DNA of 64,000 nucleotides from Methylobacterium sp. J-076 (GTDB lineage Bacteria > Pseudomonadota > Alphaproteobacteria > Rhizobiales > Beijerinckiaceae), in NCBI RefSeq assembly GCF_022829405.1, contig NZ_JAKSXW010000130.1, positions 62,001 through 126,000 on the forward strand, written 5' to 3'. This document shows positions 10,028 to 18,525 of this stretch, one piece after another. How positions within the stretch are numbered: position 1 is the first letter of the stretch; each line of letters opens with the position of its first letter. A program made the translations under genes and the position numbers. The notes under the pieces are model-generated. The model saw nothing but the letters and a program-made list of their open reading frames with translations, was not told the origin of the DNA and did not search any database.

Positions 10028-10045
10028 CGTGTTGCAACAAACACG
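10028..10045. promoter_or_regulatory. Palindrome upstream of TetR gene
   Basis: CGTGTT-GCAACA-AACACG with a perfect 10-bp core TGTTGCAACA (10030-10039). It lies about 105 bp before the TTG start chosen for the TetR regulator and about 14 bp before an in-frame ATG at 10059. TetR proteins often bind such palindromes at their own promoter; this is inferred from position. Confidence 0.4.
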
Positions 10046-10148
10046 TCCCTCGTCCGTAATGCCATTCGGCCCCGGGCGCCCGGCATTCCGGCGGCCGGAT
10101 GTCCTGCGACGTCGCGGGGTTTGGGTTCGGAGCAGGAGTATCGGTGTC

Positions 10149-10769
10149 TTGCGACACTGGCGGGACGGGCCGGGCGACCGGCGGGGCTATCACCACGGCA
10201 ACCTGAAGGAGGCTCTGGTCGAGGCGGCGCGGCGCTTCATCGCCGAGCGCGGCATCGGCGGCTTCACGCTGGTCGAGGCGGCGCGGCTCGTCGGCGTCAC
10301 GCCGGCGGCCCTGTATCGCCACTTCCGCGGACGCGAGGCCCTGCTGGAAGAATTGGCCGGGCGCGGCTTCAACGAGCTGGCGAGCCGGCTCGCCCGCGCC
10401 CTCACCTCCCGCGGCACCCCGCTGGAGCGGTTCACCCGCATGGGCGAGGTCTACCTGACCTTCGCCGAGGAAGAGCCGGCCTATTACGCCGCGATCTTCG
10501 AGACCCGGGGGATCCACGCCGCCCCGGACGCGGACGGGCGGCCGAGCCCGTTCGACCTGCTGGTCGAAGCCCTGCAGGCGACCTTCACGGATGGGTTCGG
10601 GGGCGTCACCCCCCGCTTCATCGCCCTCGAAGTGTGGGCGCTGGCCCACGGGCTGGCGACCCTTTCCTCCGCCGGACACCTGCCCACCGGCCCCGGCATC
10701 CCCGACAAGTTCGAACTCCTGCGGGCCGGCGTCCTGGCCCTCGTCCACGGGGCCACCCGGTGCGCGTGA
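10149..10769 (+). CDS. TetR/AcrR family transcriptional regulator
   Basis: A DNA-binding repressor of about 206 residues. The N-terminal HTH is typical: YHHGNLKEALVEAARRFIAE, then GGFTLVEAARLVGVTPAALYRHFRGREALLEE. The C-terminal half is a helical ligand-binding domain with FEEEPAYYAAIFE-like and EVWALAHGLA segments, as in the WHG group. I favour TTG 10149 because AGGAG lies at 10134-10138 and translation then starts close to the HTH. ATG 10059 is the alternative and would add 30 Arg/Pro-rich residues. No obvious efflux or catabolic partner is adjacent, so its target is unknown. Confidence 0.85.
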   Translation: MRHWRDGPGDRRGYHHGNLKEALVEAARRFIAERGIGGFTLVEAARLVGVTPAALYRHFRGREALLEELAGRGFNELASRLARALTSRGTPLERFTRMGEVYLTFAEEEPAYYAAIFETRGIHAAPDADGRPSPFDLLVEALQATFTDGFGGVTPRFIALEVWALAHGLATLSSAGHLPTGPGIPDKFELLRAGVLALVHGATRCA

Positions 10770-10824
10770 GGGGGCCGGCCGGCGCCCGCGCGCCGCCCCC
10801 TTGAAAGGCGCCTCCGCGATCCGC

Positions 10825-10848
10825 ATGTTAACATCGTTCACATGAACG
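10825..10848. promoter_or_regulatory. Paired palindromes before DUF2852 gene
   Basis: ATGTTAACAT (perfect, 10825-10834) is followed immediately by CGTTCA-CA-TGAACG (10835-10848). The pair lies 12 bp before the GTG at 10861, close to the expected promoter or leader. A regulator cannot be assigned. Confidence 0.35.
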
Positions 10849-10860
10849 CGGAGCTTGCCC

Positions 10861-11322
10861 GTGAACACGTCCTCGACCTCACCCTTCAGCGCTGGCCGGG
10901 TCCCCCGGTCCGGCCCATTCCCCCGCCGCTCCTTCGAGATCGGCGCCATCGTCATCGGCTTCATCTATTGGTGGCCGGTGGGACTCGCCCTGTTGGCCTG
11001 GAAGCTCACCGGCTATCCGGCCTTCGCCGAAATGCGGGACACCGCACGCCGGAACTTCACCGACTTCAATGCCAGCCGTCCGGCGTCGCGGTTCGCCCGC
11101 GCCTTCGAGGCGGCCAACCGTGGCAGCGGCAACGCCGCGTTCGACGAGTATCGTCGGGCCGAGCTCGACCGTCTCGAGGCGCAGCGCCGCGCCCTCGAGG
11201 AGGAGAGCCGTGCCTTCTCGGCCTTCGTGGATGAGCTGAAGCGGGCCAAGGACCGCGAGCAGTTCGACGCCTTCATGGCCCAGCGCCGTGCCGGCGGACA
11301 CGAAGGCCCGCGCACCGTCTGA
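10861..11322 (+). CDS. DUF2852 membrane protein
   Basis: A 153-residue protein of the alphaproteobacterial DUF2852 family. One membrane segment lies near residues 30-48 (IGFIYWWPVGLALLAWKL). A cytoplasmic helical part follows, with the family-typical GNAAFDEYRRAELDRLE and a charged coiled helix ending AKDREQFDAFMAQRR. I chose GTG 10861 because CGGAG is 7 bases upstream; a TTG at 10855 is possible. The function is unknown. It is followed by a strong hairpin terminator. Confidence 0.85.
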   Translation: MNTSSTSPFSAGRVPRSGPFPRRSFEIGAIVIGFIYWWPVGLALLAWKLTGYPAFAEMRDTARRNFTDFNASRPASRFARAFEAANRGSGNAAFDEYRRAELDRLEAQRRALEEESRAFSAFVDELKRAKDREQFDAFMAQRRAGGHEGPRTV

Positions 11323-11340
11323 CGATGCCGACGGACGATT

Positions 11341-11380
11341 GGCCGTGCCGGACCCCGCGGGGTCCGGCACGGCCTTATTG
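11341..11380 (+). terminator. Rho-independent terminator after DUF2852 gene
   Basis: GGCCGTGCCGGACCCC and its exact complement form a 16-bp stem with a 2-base loop (11341-11374), followed by TTATTG. It separates the DUF2852 gene from upp. Confidence 0.8.
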
Positions 11381-11457
11381 TGTCGGAGGCCCGCTCACCG
11401 CGTTGCGCCGCGTTGCCTCCTCCGGCAATGCTCGCGCGTCACGGGGCGGGAGGGGCG

Positions 11458-12093
11458 ATGTCGAGCGGGCGTGTCACGGTGGTCGATCACCCGCTGGTGC
11501 AGCACAAGCTGACCCTGATGCGGGACAAGGACCGCTCGACCCAGGGCTTCCGCCGCCTCCTCAATGAGATCGGCATGTTGCTCGCCTACGAGGTGACCCG
11601 CGATCTCCCCCTCGAACCCGTCGAGATCGAGACCCCGATCGGCGGGATGGTCGGCCGCCAGATCCAGGGCAAGAAGCTCGTCCTCGCCCCCATCCTGCGG
11701 GCGGGCGTCGGCTTCCTCGACGGGATGCTCTCCCTGCTGCCCTCGGCCCGGGTCGCCCATGTGGGGTTGTACCGGGATCCCGAGACGCTCGAAGCGGTCG
11801 AGTACTACTTCAAGGCGCCGTCCGACCTCGCCGACCGGACGGTCCTCGTCCTCGATCCGATGCTCGCCACGGCCAATTCGGCGGTGGCGGCCCTGGAGCG
11901 GCTGAAGGCGCGCGGCGCCGTGGACCTGCGCTTCGTGTGCCTCCTCGCCGCCCCGGAGGGCCTCGCCCGCCTGGCGGCGGCGCATCCCGACGTGCCGGTC
12001 TGGACCGCCGCCATCGACAGCCACCTCAACGATCACGGCTATATCGTCCCCGGCCTGGGCGATGCCGGCGACCGGATGTACGGCACCCGGTGA
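11458..12093 (+). CDS. upp: Uracil phosphoribosyltransferase
   Basis: Salvage enzyme making UMP from uracil and PRPP; cytoplasmic. The 211 residues include [14 protein letters not shown] near the N-terminus, the [13 protein letters not shown] block, and the PRPP-binding loop [13 protein letters not shown]. The typical [19 protein letters not shown]-terminus binds uracil. ATG 11458 is preceded by GGGAGGGG and gives the standard length; the in-frame upstream ATG at 11380 is an extension into the leader. It is followed 63 bp later by an oxidoreductase on the same strand. Confidence 0.96.
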   Translation: MSSGRVTVVDHPLVQHKLTLMRDKDRSTQGFRRLLNEIGMLLAYEVTRDLPLEPVEIETPIGGMVGRQIQGKKLVLAPILRAGVGFLDGMLSLLPSARVAHVGLYRDPETLEAVEYYFKAPSDLADRTVLVLDPMLATANSAVAALERLKARGAVDLRFVCLLAAPEGLARLAAAHPDVPVWTAAIDSHLNDHGYIVPGLGDAGDRMYGTR

Positions 12094-12156
12094 GCGGGCT
12101 TGCCGAGACGCATCCGGGGCGCAGATGTCCCCCGGCGATTCTTCGGAGAACCTGAC

Positions 12157-13170
12157 ATGGGAAGCCCCGCCCTGCCCGAGACGATGCGCCGGATCCGTTA
12201 TGACGGAACGGGCGGCCCCGAGGTCATCGCCGTCGAAACCGCGCCCGTGCCCCGGCCGGGGCCGGGACAGGTGCTGATCGAGGTCGTGGCCGCCGGCGTG
12301 AACCGGCCCGACGTCGCCCAGCGGGCGGGCAGCTACCCGCCGCCCCCCGGCGCCACGGAGATCCCCGGCCTGGAGGTCGCGGGCCGGATCGCCGCCCTGG
12401 GGGATGGGGTCACCGGCCTCGCCCTGGGCGATGAGGTCTGCGCCCTGGTGATCAGCGGGGGCTACGCCGAGTTCGCCGTCGCCGAGGCCGGGCATTGCCT
12501 GCCGCGGCCCGAGGCGGTGTCCCTGGTGGATGCCGGCGGCCTGCCGGAGACCTTCTTCACGGTCTATTCCAACGTGATCCAGCGCGGGCGGCTCACCGGG
12601 GGCGAGAGGTTCCTCGTCCATGGCGGGTCGAGCGGGATCGGCGCCACGGCGATCCAGATGGCGGCACTGTTCGGCGCCACGGTCTACGCCACGGCCGGCT
12701 CGGCCGAGAAGTGCCGGTTCTGCGAGGAACTCGGGGCCACGGCCGCCATCGACTACAAGCAAGCCGACTTCGCCGAGGAGGTGCAGCGCCTCACCGACAA
12801 GCGCGGTGTGGACGTGATCCTCGACATGATCGGCGCGAGCTACCTCCAGCGCAACCTCAAGTCGCTCGCCCCGGATGGGCGCCTGGTGATGATCGCCCTG
12901 ATGGGCGGCTACAAGGTCGATGGGCTCAACATCACCCCGATCATGCGCAACCGCCTAACCTTCACGGGCTCGACCCTGCGCCCGCGGCCGAAGGCGGATA
13001 AGGAGGCCATCGCCGCCGGCCTGCGCAAGGATGTGTGGCCGCACCTCGCCAGCGGGCGCATCCGGACGGTGACGCACACGACCTTCCCCCTCGACCGGGC
13101 CAGGGAGGCGCACGAACTGATGGAATCCAGCGCGCATCTCGGCAAGATCCTGCTGACCACCGGGCGCTGA
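12157..13170 (+). CDS. NAD(P)H-quinone oxidoreductase (QOR/PIG3-like)
   Basis: Zinc-free medium-chain dehydrogenase/reductase of 337 residues. The N-terminal GroES-like half has GVNRPDVAQRAGSYPPPPG and PGLEVAGRIAALG. The Rossmann half has the nucleotide-binding loop VHGGSSGIGATAIQMA and the QOR-typical ATAGSAEKCRFCEELGA. The PIG3-type SGGYAEF segment is also present. It probably reduces quinones with NADPH. ATG 12157 has CGGAGAA upstream. It may be read through from upp, but no functional link is apparent. Confidence 0.92.
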   Translation: MGSPALPETMRRIRYDGTGGPEVIAVETAPVPRPGPGQVLIEVVAAGVNRPDVAQRAGSYPPPPGATEIPGLEVAGRIAALGDGVTGLALGDEVCALVISGGYAEFAVAEAGHCLPRPEAVSLVDAGGLPETFFTVYSNVIQRGRLTGGERFLVHGGSSGIGATAIQMAALFGATVYATAGSAEKCRFCEELGATAAIDYKQADFAEEVQRLTDKRGVDVILDMIGASYLQRNLKSLAPDGRLVMIALMGGYKVDGLNITPIMRNRLTFTGSTLRPRPKADKEAIAAGLRKDVWPHLASGRIRTVTHTTFPLDRAREAHELMESSAHLGKILLTTGR

Positions 13171-13281
13171 ACGGGCTGCGCCTCGGAACCCCCTCCCGGC
13201 CAAGGCGTTGGCGCCCGATAACGCAATCGTGTTGCGGGTCGCCCACCGGGCGTGCCGCGCAACATCAGCGAGGGATGGTCG

Positions 13282-13584
13282 ATGGTCGAGAAACTGACAC
13301 CGCAGGAGAGCCGTCAGGGCGAGCGCGGCAAGTCCATGCTGTGGGTCCTCATCGGGAGCCTCGTGCTGTTGGCGGTGGCCACGATCGGCCTTCTGACCTG
13401 GAACGGGGCGAATTCGCCCAAGGACTACGCGTCCCAGAGCCAGGACGCCTCCCGCAAGGAGATCACCGGCTCGGTAAACGGCACCTCCAACCCGTCCTCG
13501 TCGAACACCACGGCGGTGCCCGGCGGCAACCCCTCCTACCCGCAGCCGGCGCAGCAGAACGCGAACGGCGGCAGCGCGAAGTAA
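13282..13584 (+). CDS. Small single-span membrane protein
   Basis: One hundred residues, no family recognised. A polar N-terminus (VEKLTPQESRQGERGKS) precedes one hydrophobic helix (MLWVLIGSLVLLAVATIGLL). A low-complexity Ser/Asn/Gly/Pro-rich tail follows and probably lies outside the membrane. GAGGGA upstream supports ATG 13282; a second frame from 13252 adds ten residues without a ribosome site. It is followed 16 bp later by a palindromic repeat. Confidence 0.6.
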   Translation: MVEKLTPQESRQGERGKSMLWVLIGSLVLLAVATIGLLTWNGANSPKDYASQSQDASRKEITGSVNGTSNPSSSNTTAVPGGNPSYPQPAQQNANGGSAK

Positions 13585-13600
13585 GCTTCACCCGCAGCGC

Positions 13601-13690
13601 CGTTGCGTGCAACGCGAAGCAATCCAGGGAAGCGCCACGTCGGGCGACGTCGCGCCGCCCTGGATTGCTTCACTGCGTGTGCAATGACGG
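13601..13690. repeat. Palindromic intergenic repeat, copy A
   Basis: Inverted arms GAAGCAATCCAGGG and CCCTGGATTGCTTC flank a variable centre. The outer arms (CGTTGCGTGC and GTGTGCAATGACGG) are partly decayed compared with the copies at 22125 and 53481. It sits between two convergent genes (13282 plus strand, 13703 minus strand), where it may serve as a bidirectional terminator. Confidence 0.85.
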
Positions 13691-13702
13691 TGGTGCGGAG
13701 TA

Positions 13703-14584
13703 TCAGCGGGTCGGGACCGGGTTCACGCCGCGATAATCGTAGAACCCCCGCTTGGTCTTCCGCCCGAGCCAGCCGGCCTCCACGTACTTCACGAGCAGCG
13801 GACACGGCCGGTACTTCGAATCGGCCAGCCCCTCGTAGAGGACCTGCATCACCGACAGGCAGGTATCCAGGCCGATGAAGTCCGCCAGCTGCAGCGGCCC
13901 CATCGGGTGGTTGGCGCCGAGCTTCATCGCCGTATCGATGGATTCCACAGAGCCGACGCCCTCGTAGAGCGTGTAGATCGCCTCATTGATCATCGGCAGC
14001 AGGATGCGGTTGACGATGAAGGCCGGAAAATCCTCCGACATCGTCGCGGTCTTGCCGAGCTTGGCGATAAAGCCCTTGGCGGATTCGTAGGTGGAATCCT
14101 CCGTGGCGATGCCGCGGATCAGCTCCACGAGCTGCATCACCGGCACGGGGTTCATGAAGTGGATGCCGATGAACCGTTCCGGCCGATCGGTCGAGGCGGC
14201 GAGCCGGGTGATGGAGATCGACGAGGTGTTGGTCGCCACCATCGCCTCGGGGCTCAGCACCGGGCAGAGGTTCGTGAAGATGTCCCGCTTGGTGGCCTCG
14301 TTCTCCGTGGCGGCCTCGATCACGAGGTCGCACGGGGCCAGCTCCTCGAAGGTGCCGACCGGCTTGATGCGCTCCCGGGCGACCCGGCTGTCGTCCTCCG
14401 CCAGGGCGCCCTTCGACACGAGGCGGGCATAGCCCTTCTCGATCGCGTCGATGCCGTTATGGAGCCTCGTGGCGTCACGGTCGTTCAGGAACACGTCGAG
14501 ACCCGCGGCGGCGCAGACCTGCGCGATGCCGCTGCCCATCTGGCCCGCGCCGATGATGCCGACCCGCTTGATCTCGATGCCCAT
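13703..14584 (-). CDS. hbd: 3-hydroxybutyryl-CoA dehydrogenase
   Basis: NAD(P)-dependent oxidation or reduction at C3 of short-chain 3-hydroxyacyl-CoA. The 293 residues begin with the Rossmann loop VGIIGAGQMGSGIAQVCA. The acyl-CoA dehydrogenase hallmark GIHFMNPVPVMQLVE follows, with catalytic His, and then the C-terminal NRILLPMINEAI and DFIGLDTCLSVM blocks. The end (KTKRGFYDY) is typical. ATG 14584 gives the standard family length. It lies downstream of etfB-etfA on the same strand, the usual rhizobial order. Confidence 0.94.
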   Translation of the reverse strand: MGIEIKRVGIIGAGQMGSGIAQVCAAAGLDVFLNDRDATRLHNGIDAIEKGYARLVSKGALAEDDSRVARERIKPVGTFEELAPCDLVIEAATENEATKRDIFTNLCPVLSPEAMVATNTSSISITRLAASTDRPERFIGIHFMNPVPVMQLVELIRGIATEDSTYESAKGFIAKLGKTATMSEDFPAFIVNRILLPMINEAIYTLYEGVGSVESIDTAMKLGANHPMGPLQLADFIGLDTCLSVMQVLYEGLADSKYRPCPLLVKYVEAGWLGRKTKRGFYDYRGVNPVPTR

Positions 14585-14751
14585 CTGAAGACCTTGCCCC
14601 CGATCCGTGCCCGCCCCGCCGCCGGCCTGCGGCTCGGCCGAGACCGCGGGGTGGCACGTGGAATTCCATGCCGTCTCAGCTTTGTAGACCAATCGCAAGG
14701 GAGGAAGGAACCCAGACGAGGCGTGCGGTGCAATATTCCCCGCTACGCCGT

Positions 14752-14781
14752 CATCCCGGGCGGCTATGCCCCGCCGGGATG
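14752..14781 (-). terminator. Hairpin between etfA and hbd
   Basis: CATCCCGG and CCGGGATG pair with a 14-base loop, 47 bp after the etfA stop. There is no T-run on either strand, so it may be an attenuating or mRNA-stabilising hairpin rather than a full terminator. Confidence 0.4.
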
Positions 14782-14827
14782 GACAGCTCCCGCCGTCCTT
14801 CCCGCCCCGCCTTGCGACCGGGTTGGC

Positions 14828-15772
14828 CTACTTGGCCTTGGCGATCTCGGACTGGAAATCCGGCACGATCTGGAACAGGTCGCCCACGAGGCCGTAATCG
14901 GCCACCTGGAAGATCGGCGCGTCCTCGTCCTTGTTGATCGCGACGATGACCTTCGAATCCTTCATCCCAGCGAGGTGCTGGATCGCCCCGGAGATGCCCA
15001 CCGCCACGTAGAGGTCCGGCGCGACCACCTTGCCGGTCTGGCCCACCTGCCAGTCGTTCGGGGCGTAGCCCGCATCCACCGCGGCGCGCGAGGCCCCTAC
15101 GGCGGCGCCGAGGGTGTCGGCCAGCGGCTCGATCAGCTCGTGGAACTTGTCCGCCGAGCCGAGGGAGCGCCCGCCCGACACGATGATCCGCGCCGCGGCC
15201 AGCTCCGGCCGGTCGGACTTGGCGATCTCCTCGCCCTTGAAGGTCGCGCCCGAGGCGGATGCCTGCGCCGAGACCGGCTCCACGGGGGCGGCCGAACCGC
15301 CCTCCCCCGCCGCCTTGAAGGCCGCCGTGCGGACGGTGATGACCTTCTTCGCGCCCGGCGCCTGCACCGTCTGGATGGCGTTGCCGGCGTAGATCGGCCG
15401 CTCGAACGTGTCGGCCGAGATCACCTTGATGATGTCGGAGACCTGCGCGACGTCGAGGCGCGCCGCCACCCGCGGCAGCACGTTCTTGCCGGTGGTGGAG
15501 GCCGAGGCCACGATGGCGTCGTAGGGCCCGGCCACCGCCTCGATCAACGCCGCGACCGGCTCGGCGAGTTCGTGATCGTAGGCGCTGTCCTCGGCCAGAA
15601 GCACCTTCTCGACGCCCTCCAGCTTGGAGGCGGCCTCGGCCGCCGCCTTCCCCGCGCTGCCGGCCACGAGGGCGTGCACGGGCGCGCCCATCTGGTTGGC
15701 CGCGCTCAGCGCCTTCAGCGTCCCGTCCTTGATCTGCCCGTCGGAGTGCTCGACGTAGAGAAGCGTGGTCAT
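14828..15772 (-). CDS. etfA: Electron transfer flavoprotein alpha subunit
   Basis: FAD-binding subunit of ETF, which carries electrons from acyl-CoA dehydrogenases to ETF:quinone oxidoreductase. The 314 residues start [13 protein letters not shown] and have the alpha-subunit C-terminal FAD domain. Its signature elements are [14 protein letters not shown] ([15 protein letters not shown]), [19 protein letters not shown] and [14 protein letters not shown] 15772 gives the standard length; an upstream in-frame ATG is spurious. It follows etfB by 70 bp on the same strand. Confidence 0.95.
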   Translation of the reverse strand: MTTLLYVEHSDGQIKDGTLKALSAANQMGAPVHALVAGSAGKAAAEAASKLEGVEKVLLAEDSAYDHELAEPVAALIEAVAGPYDAIVASASTTGKNVLPRVAARLDVAQVSDIIKVISADTFERPIYAGNAIQTVQAPGAKKVITVRTAAFKAAGEGGSAAPVEPVSAQASASGATFKGEEIAKSDRPELAAARIIVSGGRSLGSADKFHELIEPLADTLGAAVGASRAAVDAGYAPNDWQVGQTGKVVAPDLYVAVGISGAIQHLAGMKDSKVIVAINKDEDAPIFQVADYGLVGDLFQIVPDFQSEIAKAK

Positions 15773-15842
15773 GTGCGAAAATCCCGATTGGTGGGGGCCG
15801 CGCTCGACCGCCACCGCGGGAGCGCAGCCTCGGTGAGGGGTG

Positions 15843-16592
15843 TCAGATGACGCCGGCTTCGACCTTGAGCTTCTGGACCAGCTCGGCGGCCGAGCCGACC
15901 TTGACGCCGGCGGAACGGCCCGGCGGCTCGGCGGTCTTCAGCACCGTCAGCTTCGGGGTCACGTCGACACCGAGGGCCTCGGGGCTCGATTCGTCGAGGG
16001 GCTTCTTCTTCGCCTTCATGATGTTGGGCAGGGAGGCGTAGCGCGGCTCGTTGAGGCGCAGGTCCGTCGTGACGATGGCCGGGAGCTGGAGCGTCACCGT
16101 CTGCAGGCCGCCATCGACCTCACGGGTGACGTCGAGGCTTCCCTCCCCGGGCTCGATCTTGAACGCGAAGGTGCCCTGCGGCCAGCCGAGGAGGGCGGCG
16201 AGCATCTGGCCGGTCTGGTTCGAATCGTCGTCGATCGCCTGCTTGCCGAGGATGACGAGCTGCGGGCTCTCCTTCTCGACCATTGCCTTCAGGAGCTTGG
16301 CCACGGCCAGGGGCTCGCAATGCACGTCGGTCTTCACGAGGATCGCCCGGTCGGCACCCATGGCGAGGGCGGTGCGCAGGGTCTCCTGCGCCTGCTGCGG
16401 GCCGATCGACACCGCGACGATCTCGGTCGCCTTGCCCTTCTCCTTCAGGCGGATCGCCTCTTCCACCGCGATCTCGTCGAAGGGGTTCATCGACATCTTC
16501 ACGTTGGCGAGCTCGACGCCCGAGCCGTCCGCCTTCACGCGAATCTTGACGTTGTAGTCGACCACCCGCTTGACGGGCACCAGAACCTTCAT
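15843..16592 (-). CDS. etfB: Electron transfer flavoprotein beta subunit
   Basis: AMP-binding subunit of the ETF heterodimer, 249 residues from ATG 16592. It opens with [20 protein letters not shown] and contains [14 protein letters not shown]. It also holds the ETF-beta signature region [23 protein letters not shown] and ends in the basic KAKKKPLDE region. It is the first of the etfB-etfA-hbd series; the adenosyltransferase gene lies about 165 bp upstream in the same direction. The function is confident by similarity of the whole chain. Confidence 0.95.
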   Translation of the reverse strand: MKVLVPVKRVVDYNVKIRVKADGSGVELANVKMSMNPFDEIAVEEAIRLKEKGKATEIVAVSIGPQQAQETLRTALAMGADRAILVKTDVHCEPLAVAKLLKAMVEKESPQLVILGKQAIDDDSNQTGQMLAALLGWPQGTFAFKIEPGEGSLDVTREVDGGLQTVTLQLPAIVTTDLRLNEPRYASLPNIMKAKKKPLDESSPEALGVDVTPKLTVLKTAEPPGRSAGVKVGSAAELVQKLKVEAGVI

Positions 16593-16756
16593 GGCGGTCT
16601 CGATCCTTCCCGCTGTTCTTCTTTGTCGTCGCAGGACGGCCACGCGCCGCAGGCGCGCACGGCCGACCCCCGCGAAAGGCGGCGGGACCGTAGCGGCCAC
16701 ATTTCTGCCTTGTCAACGCGGGGCGGCCTCGCCCGAGCGGTTGATTCCGCCCGGCC

Positions 16757-17329
16757 TCAGCGGTTCGCGCCGGGCACCCACAGCACGTCGTCCGCCCCGT
16801 CCCGATTCGCCGCACGGCTCGCGACGAAGAGGAAATCCGAGAGGCGGTTGAGGTACTGGATCGCTTCGGGTGAGACGATCTCCCCCTCCGTCGCGGCGAG
16901 GTTCACGGCCAGCCGCTCGGCCCGGCGGCACACCGTCCGCGCGAGGTGGAGGTAGGCCGAGCAGGCCGATCCACCGGGCAGCACGAAGGACTTGATCGGC
17001 GGGATCGTGGCGTTGAGCGCGTCGATATCCCGCTCCAGCCGCTGGACCTGCGAGGCGACGATCCGTAGCGGCTCGTAGGGCAGCGGCTTCGGCCCCTCGG
17101 GGGTCGCGAGGTCGGCGCCGAGGTCGAACAGGTCGTTCTGGACGGCGCCGAGCATCCGGTCCAAGTGCTCGTCCGCGTGGAGGCGGGCGAGGCCGAGGCA
17201 GGAATTCGTCTCGTCCACCGTCCCGTAGGTTTCGACGCGCAGGTCCGCCTTGGAGCGGCGCTGGCCGTCCGCCAGGGCGGTGGTGCCGTTGTCGCCCGTG
17301 CGGGTGTAGATCCGGTTCAGCTTGACCAA
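16757..17329 (-). CDS. PduO-type cob(I)alamin adenosyltransferase
   Basis: Transfers adenosyl from ATP to cob(I)alamin, making coenzyme B12. The N-terminal ATP-binding motif IYTRTGDNGTTAL, VDETNSCLGLAR and the C-terminal YLNRLSDFLFVASRAAN are diagnostic. I start at TTG 17329 (GGGAG seven bases upstream), giving the usual MVKLNRIYTRTGD beginning and 190 residues. ATG 17401 would add 24 Arg/Pro-rich residues. In Methylobacterium extorquens the PduO-type enzyme is MeaD, which supplies methylmalonyl-CoA mutase in the ethylmalonyl-CoA pathway. Orthology here is likely but not proven. Confidence 0.93.
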   Translation of the reverse strand: MVKLNRIYTRTGDNGTTALADGQRRSKADLRVETYGTVDETNSCLGLARLHADEHLDRMLGAVQNDLFDLGADLATPEGPKPLPYEPLRIVASQVQRLERDIDALNATIPPIKSFVLPGGSACSAYLHLARTVCRRAERLAVNLAATEGEIVSPEAIQYLNRLSDFLFVASRAANRDGADDVLWVPGANR

Positions 17330-17454
17330 GGGTTGCTCCCGCGCCGCCCCGCGCCGTGCCGGCGGGGGCGCCTTAGAGCGCCCCACGAGGCGCCCGGTCA
17401 TCGGGCGCCCTCCCGCCGGCCTGGACGGCGCAGCGGGAGTGTCGTGAGGGGCTC

Positions 17455-18087
17455 TTAGAACGTGTAGCCGAGCTTGCCGCCGAAATTGGTCAGCCCGCGG
17501 TTGTTGGCGCAGAGGCCGGCATTCGACATGTGTTCGACGGTGGCCATGATGGACCAATGCTCGGTCAGGCGATAGCCGAGGGCGGCGGCCTCGCGGAAGA
17601 GCGGCGAGCAGCCCAGGGTGTTGAAGCCGTAGGGCGTCGTCGCCTTCGGGCCGGTGTAGCCGTTATGGGCCGCGCCGCCGAAGAACCCGTCGATGAAGAC
17701 GCGGTGGCCCAGGGTTTCGGGCAGGATCTCGACGGTCCAGGTGGCGCCGAGATAGGCGTAGCTGGTGCGCCCGCCGGTGTTGTAGCTGCCGCCGACCGTC
17801 GGCCGCGGGATGAAGGCCTGCCAGAACGGATCCTGGAAGATCACCGGCTTGGCCAGCAGCACCTCGCCGTTCACGTTCTCCGTGCTGAAGCCCCGGGCCT
17901 TGCCCTCCGCGCTGCCGGGATCCTGGACCGCGCCGCCGATCCGGAGCTCCGAGACGAAGCTGAGGGGCTGCGCCGGGGCCGCGTAGGCGATGGGGGCCGG
18001 CGCGGAGCCGAGGTCGGCGGCGGCGGCGGGCACCAGGGCGGCGCCGATGGCGAGGCCTGCGAGAAGGGCGCGGAAAGAAGCGGTCAT
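17455..18087 (-). CDS. PagL-like acyloxyacyl hydrolase
   Basis: Outer-membrane lipid A 3-O-deacylase family, 210 residues. A signal peptide (LLAGLAIGAALVPAAAA) is followed by alternating beta strands fitting a small barrel. The C-terminal catalytic block reads VEHMSNAGLCANNRGLTN, containing the His-x-Ser-Asn of PagL. The chain ends in an aromatic (GKLGYTF), as outer-membrane barrels do. It would trim lipid A acyl chains and alter membrane permeability. It lies between the HIG1 and adenosyltransferase genes, a place where rhizobia usually have no such gene. Confidence 0.88.
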   Translation of the reverse strand: MTASFRALLAGLAIGAALVPAAAADLGSAPAPIAYAAPAQPLSFVSELRIGGAVQDPGSAEGKARGFSTENVNGEVLLAKPVIFQDPFWQAFIPRPTVGGSYNTGGRTSYAYLGATWTVEILPETLGHRVFIDGFFGGAAHNGYTGPKATTPYGFNTLGCSPLFREAAALGYRLTEHWSIMATVEHMSNAGLCANNRGLTNFGGKLGYTF

Positions 18088-18222
18088 GCGGGCTCGGCGG
18101 ACGGGACGACGGCGTGAAAGTCCGAACAGACTATCACGGAGCTGGGCCGTTGAAGCCGGTTTCATCCCCGGCGGTCCCTGAAAAGCCGGGCATGCGGCGC
18201 GGCGGTCACAGTGGCGGGGCGG

Positions 18223-18408
18223 TCAGGCCGAGCGCCACCACACCACGCCCATGATGAGCACGATCGCCACGAATTGCAGGAGCACCCGCAGGCGCATCAG
18301 CCGCTGCGAGACGCTGGCGCTGCCCCCGCGCATCATGTTGGCGAGGCCGAGCGCCAGCACCACCGCGACGGCGAGGCAGGCGACGAGGACGAGGGTGTTG
18401 GACGACAT
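18223..18408 (-). CDS. HIG1-domain twin-transmembrane protein
   Basis: Sixty-one residues with two hydrophobic helices (LVLVACLAVAVVLALGLANM and LQFVAIVLIMGVVWW). A basic SQRLMRLRVLLQ loop between them is the HIG1 (hypoxia-induced) signature. Mitochondrial relatives assist respiratory complexes; bacterial roles are not settled. ATG 18408 is preferred over an upstream ATG at 18450. It heads the minus-strand series HIG1, PagL-like, adenosyltransferase, etfB, etfA, hbd. Confidence 0.85.
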   Translation of the reverse strand: MSSNTLVLVACLAVAVVLALGLANMMRGGSASVSQRLMRLRVLLQFVAIVLIMGVVWWRSA

Positions 18409-18525
18409 CGCGGCGGGATCCCGGTCGGCGCGGCCCTCGGTGAAGGGCACGCCGGCAGCTATAGCGGTCCCCGCGCCACGGCGCAGCCCGGCCGTCGCCG
18501 CCGAGTGTCGCGGATCCGCGCGGTG

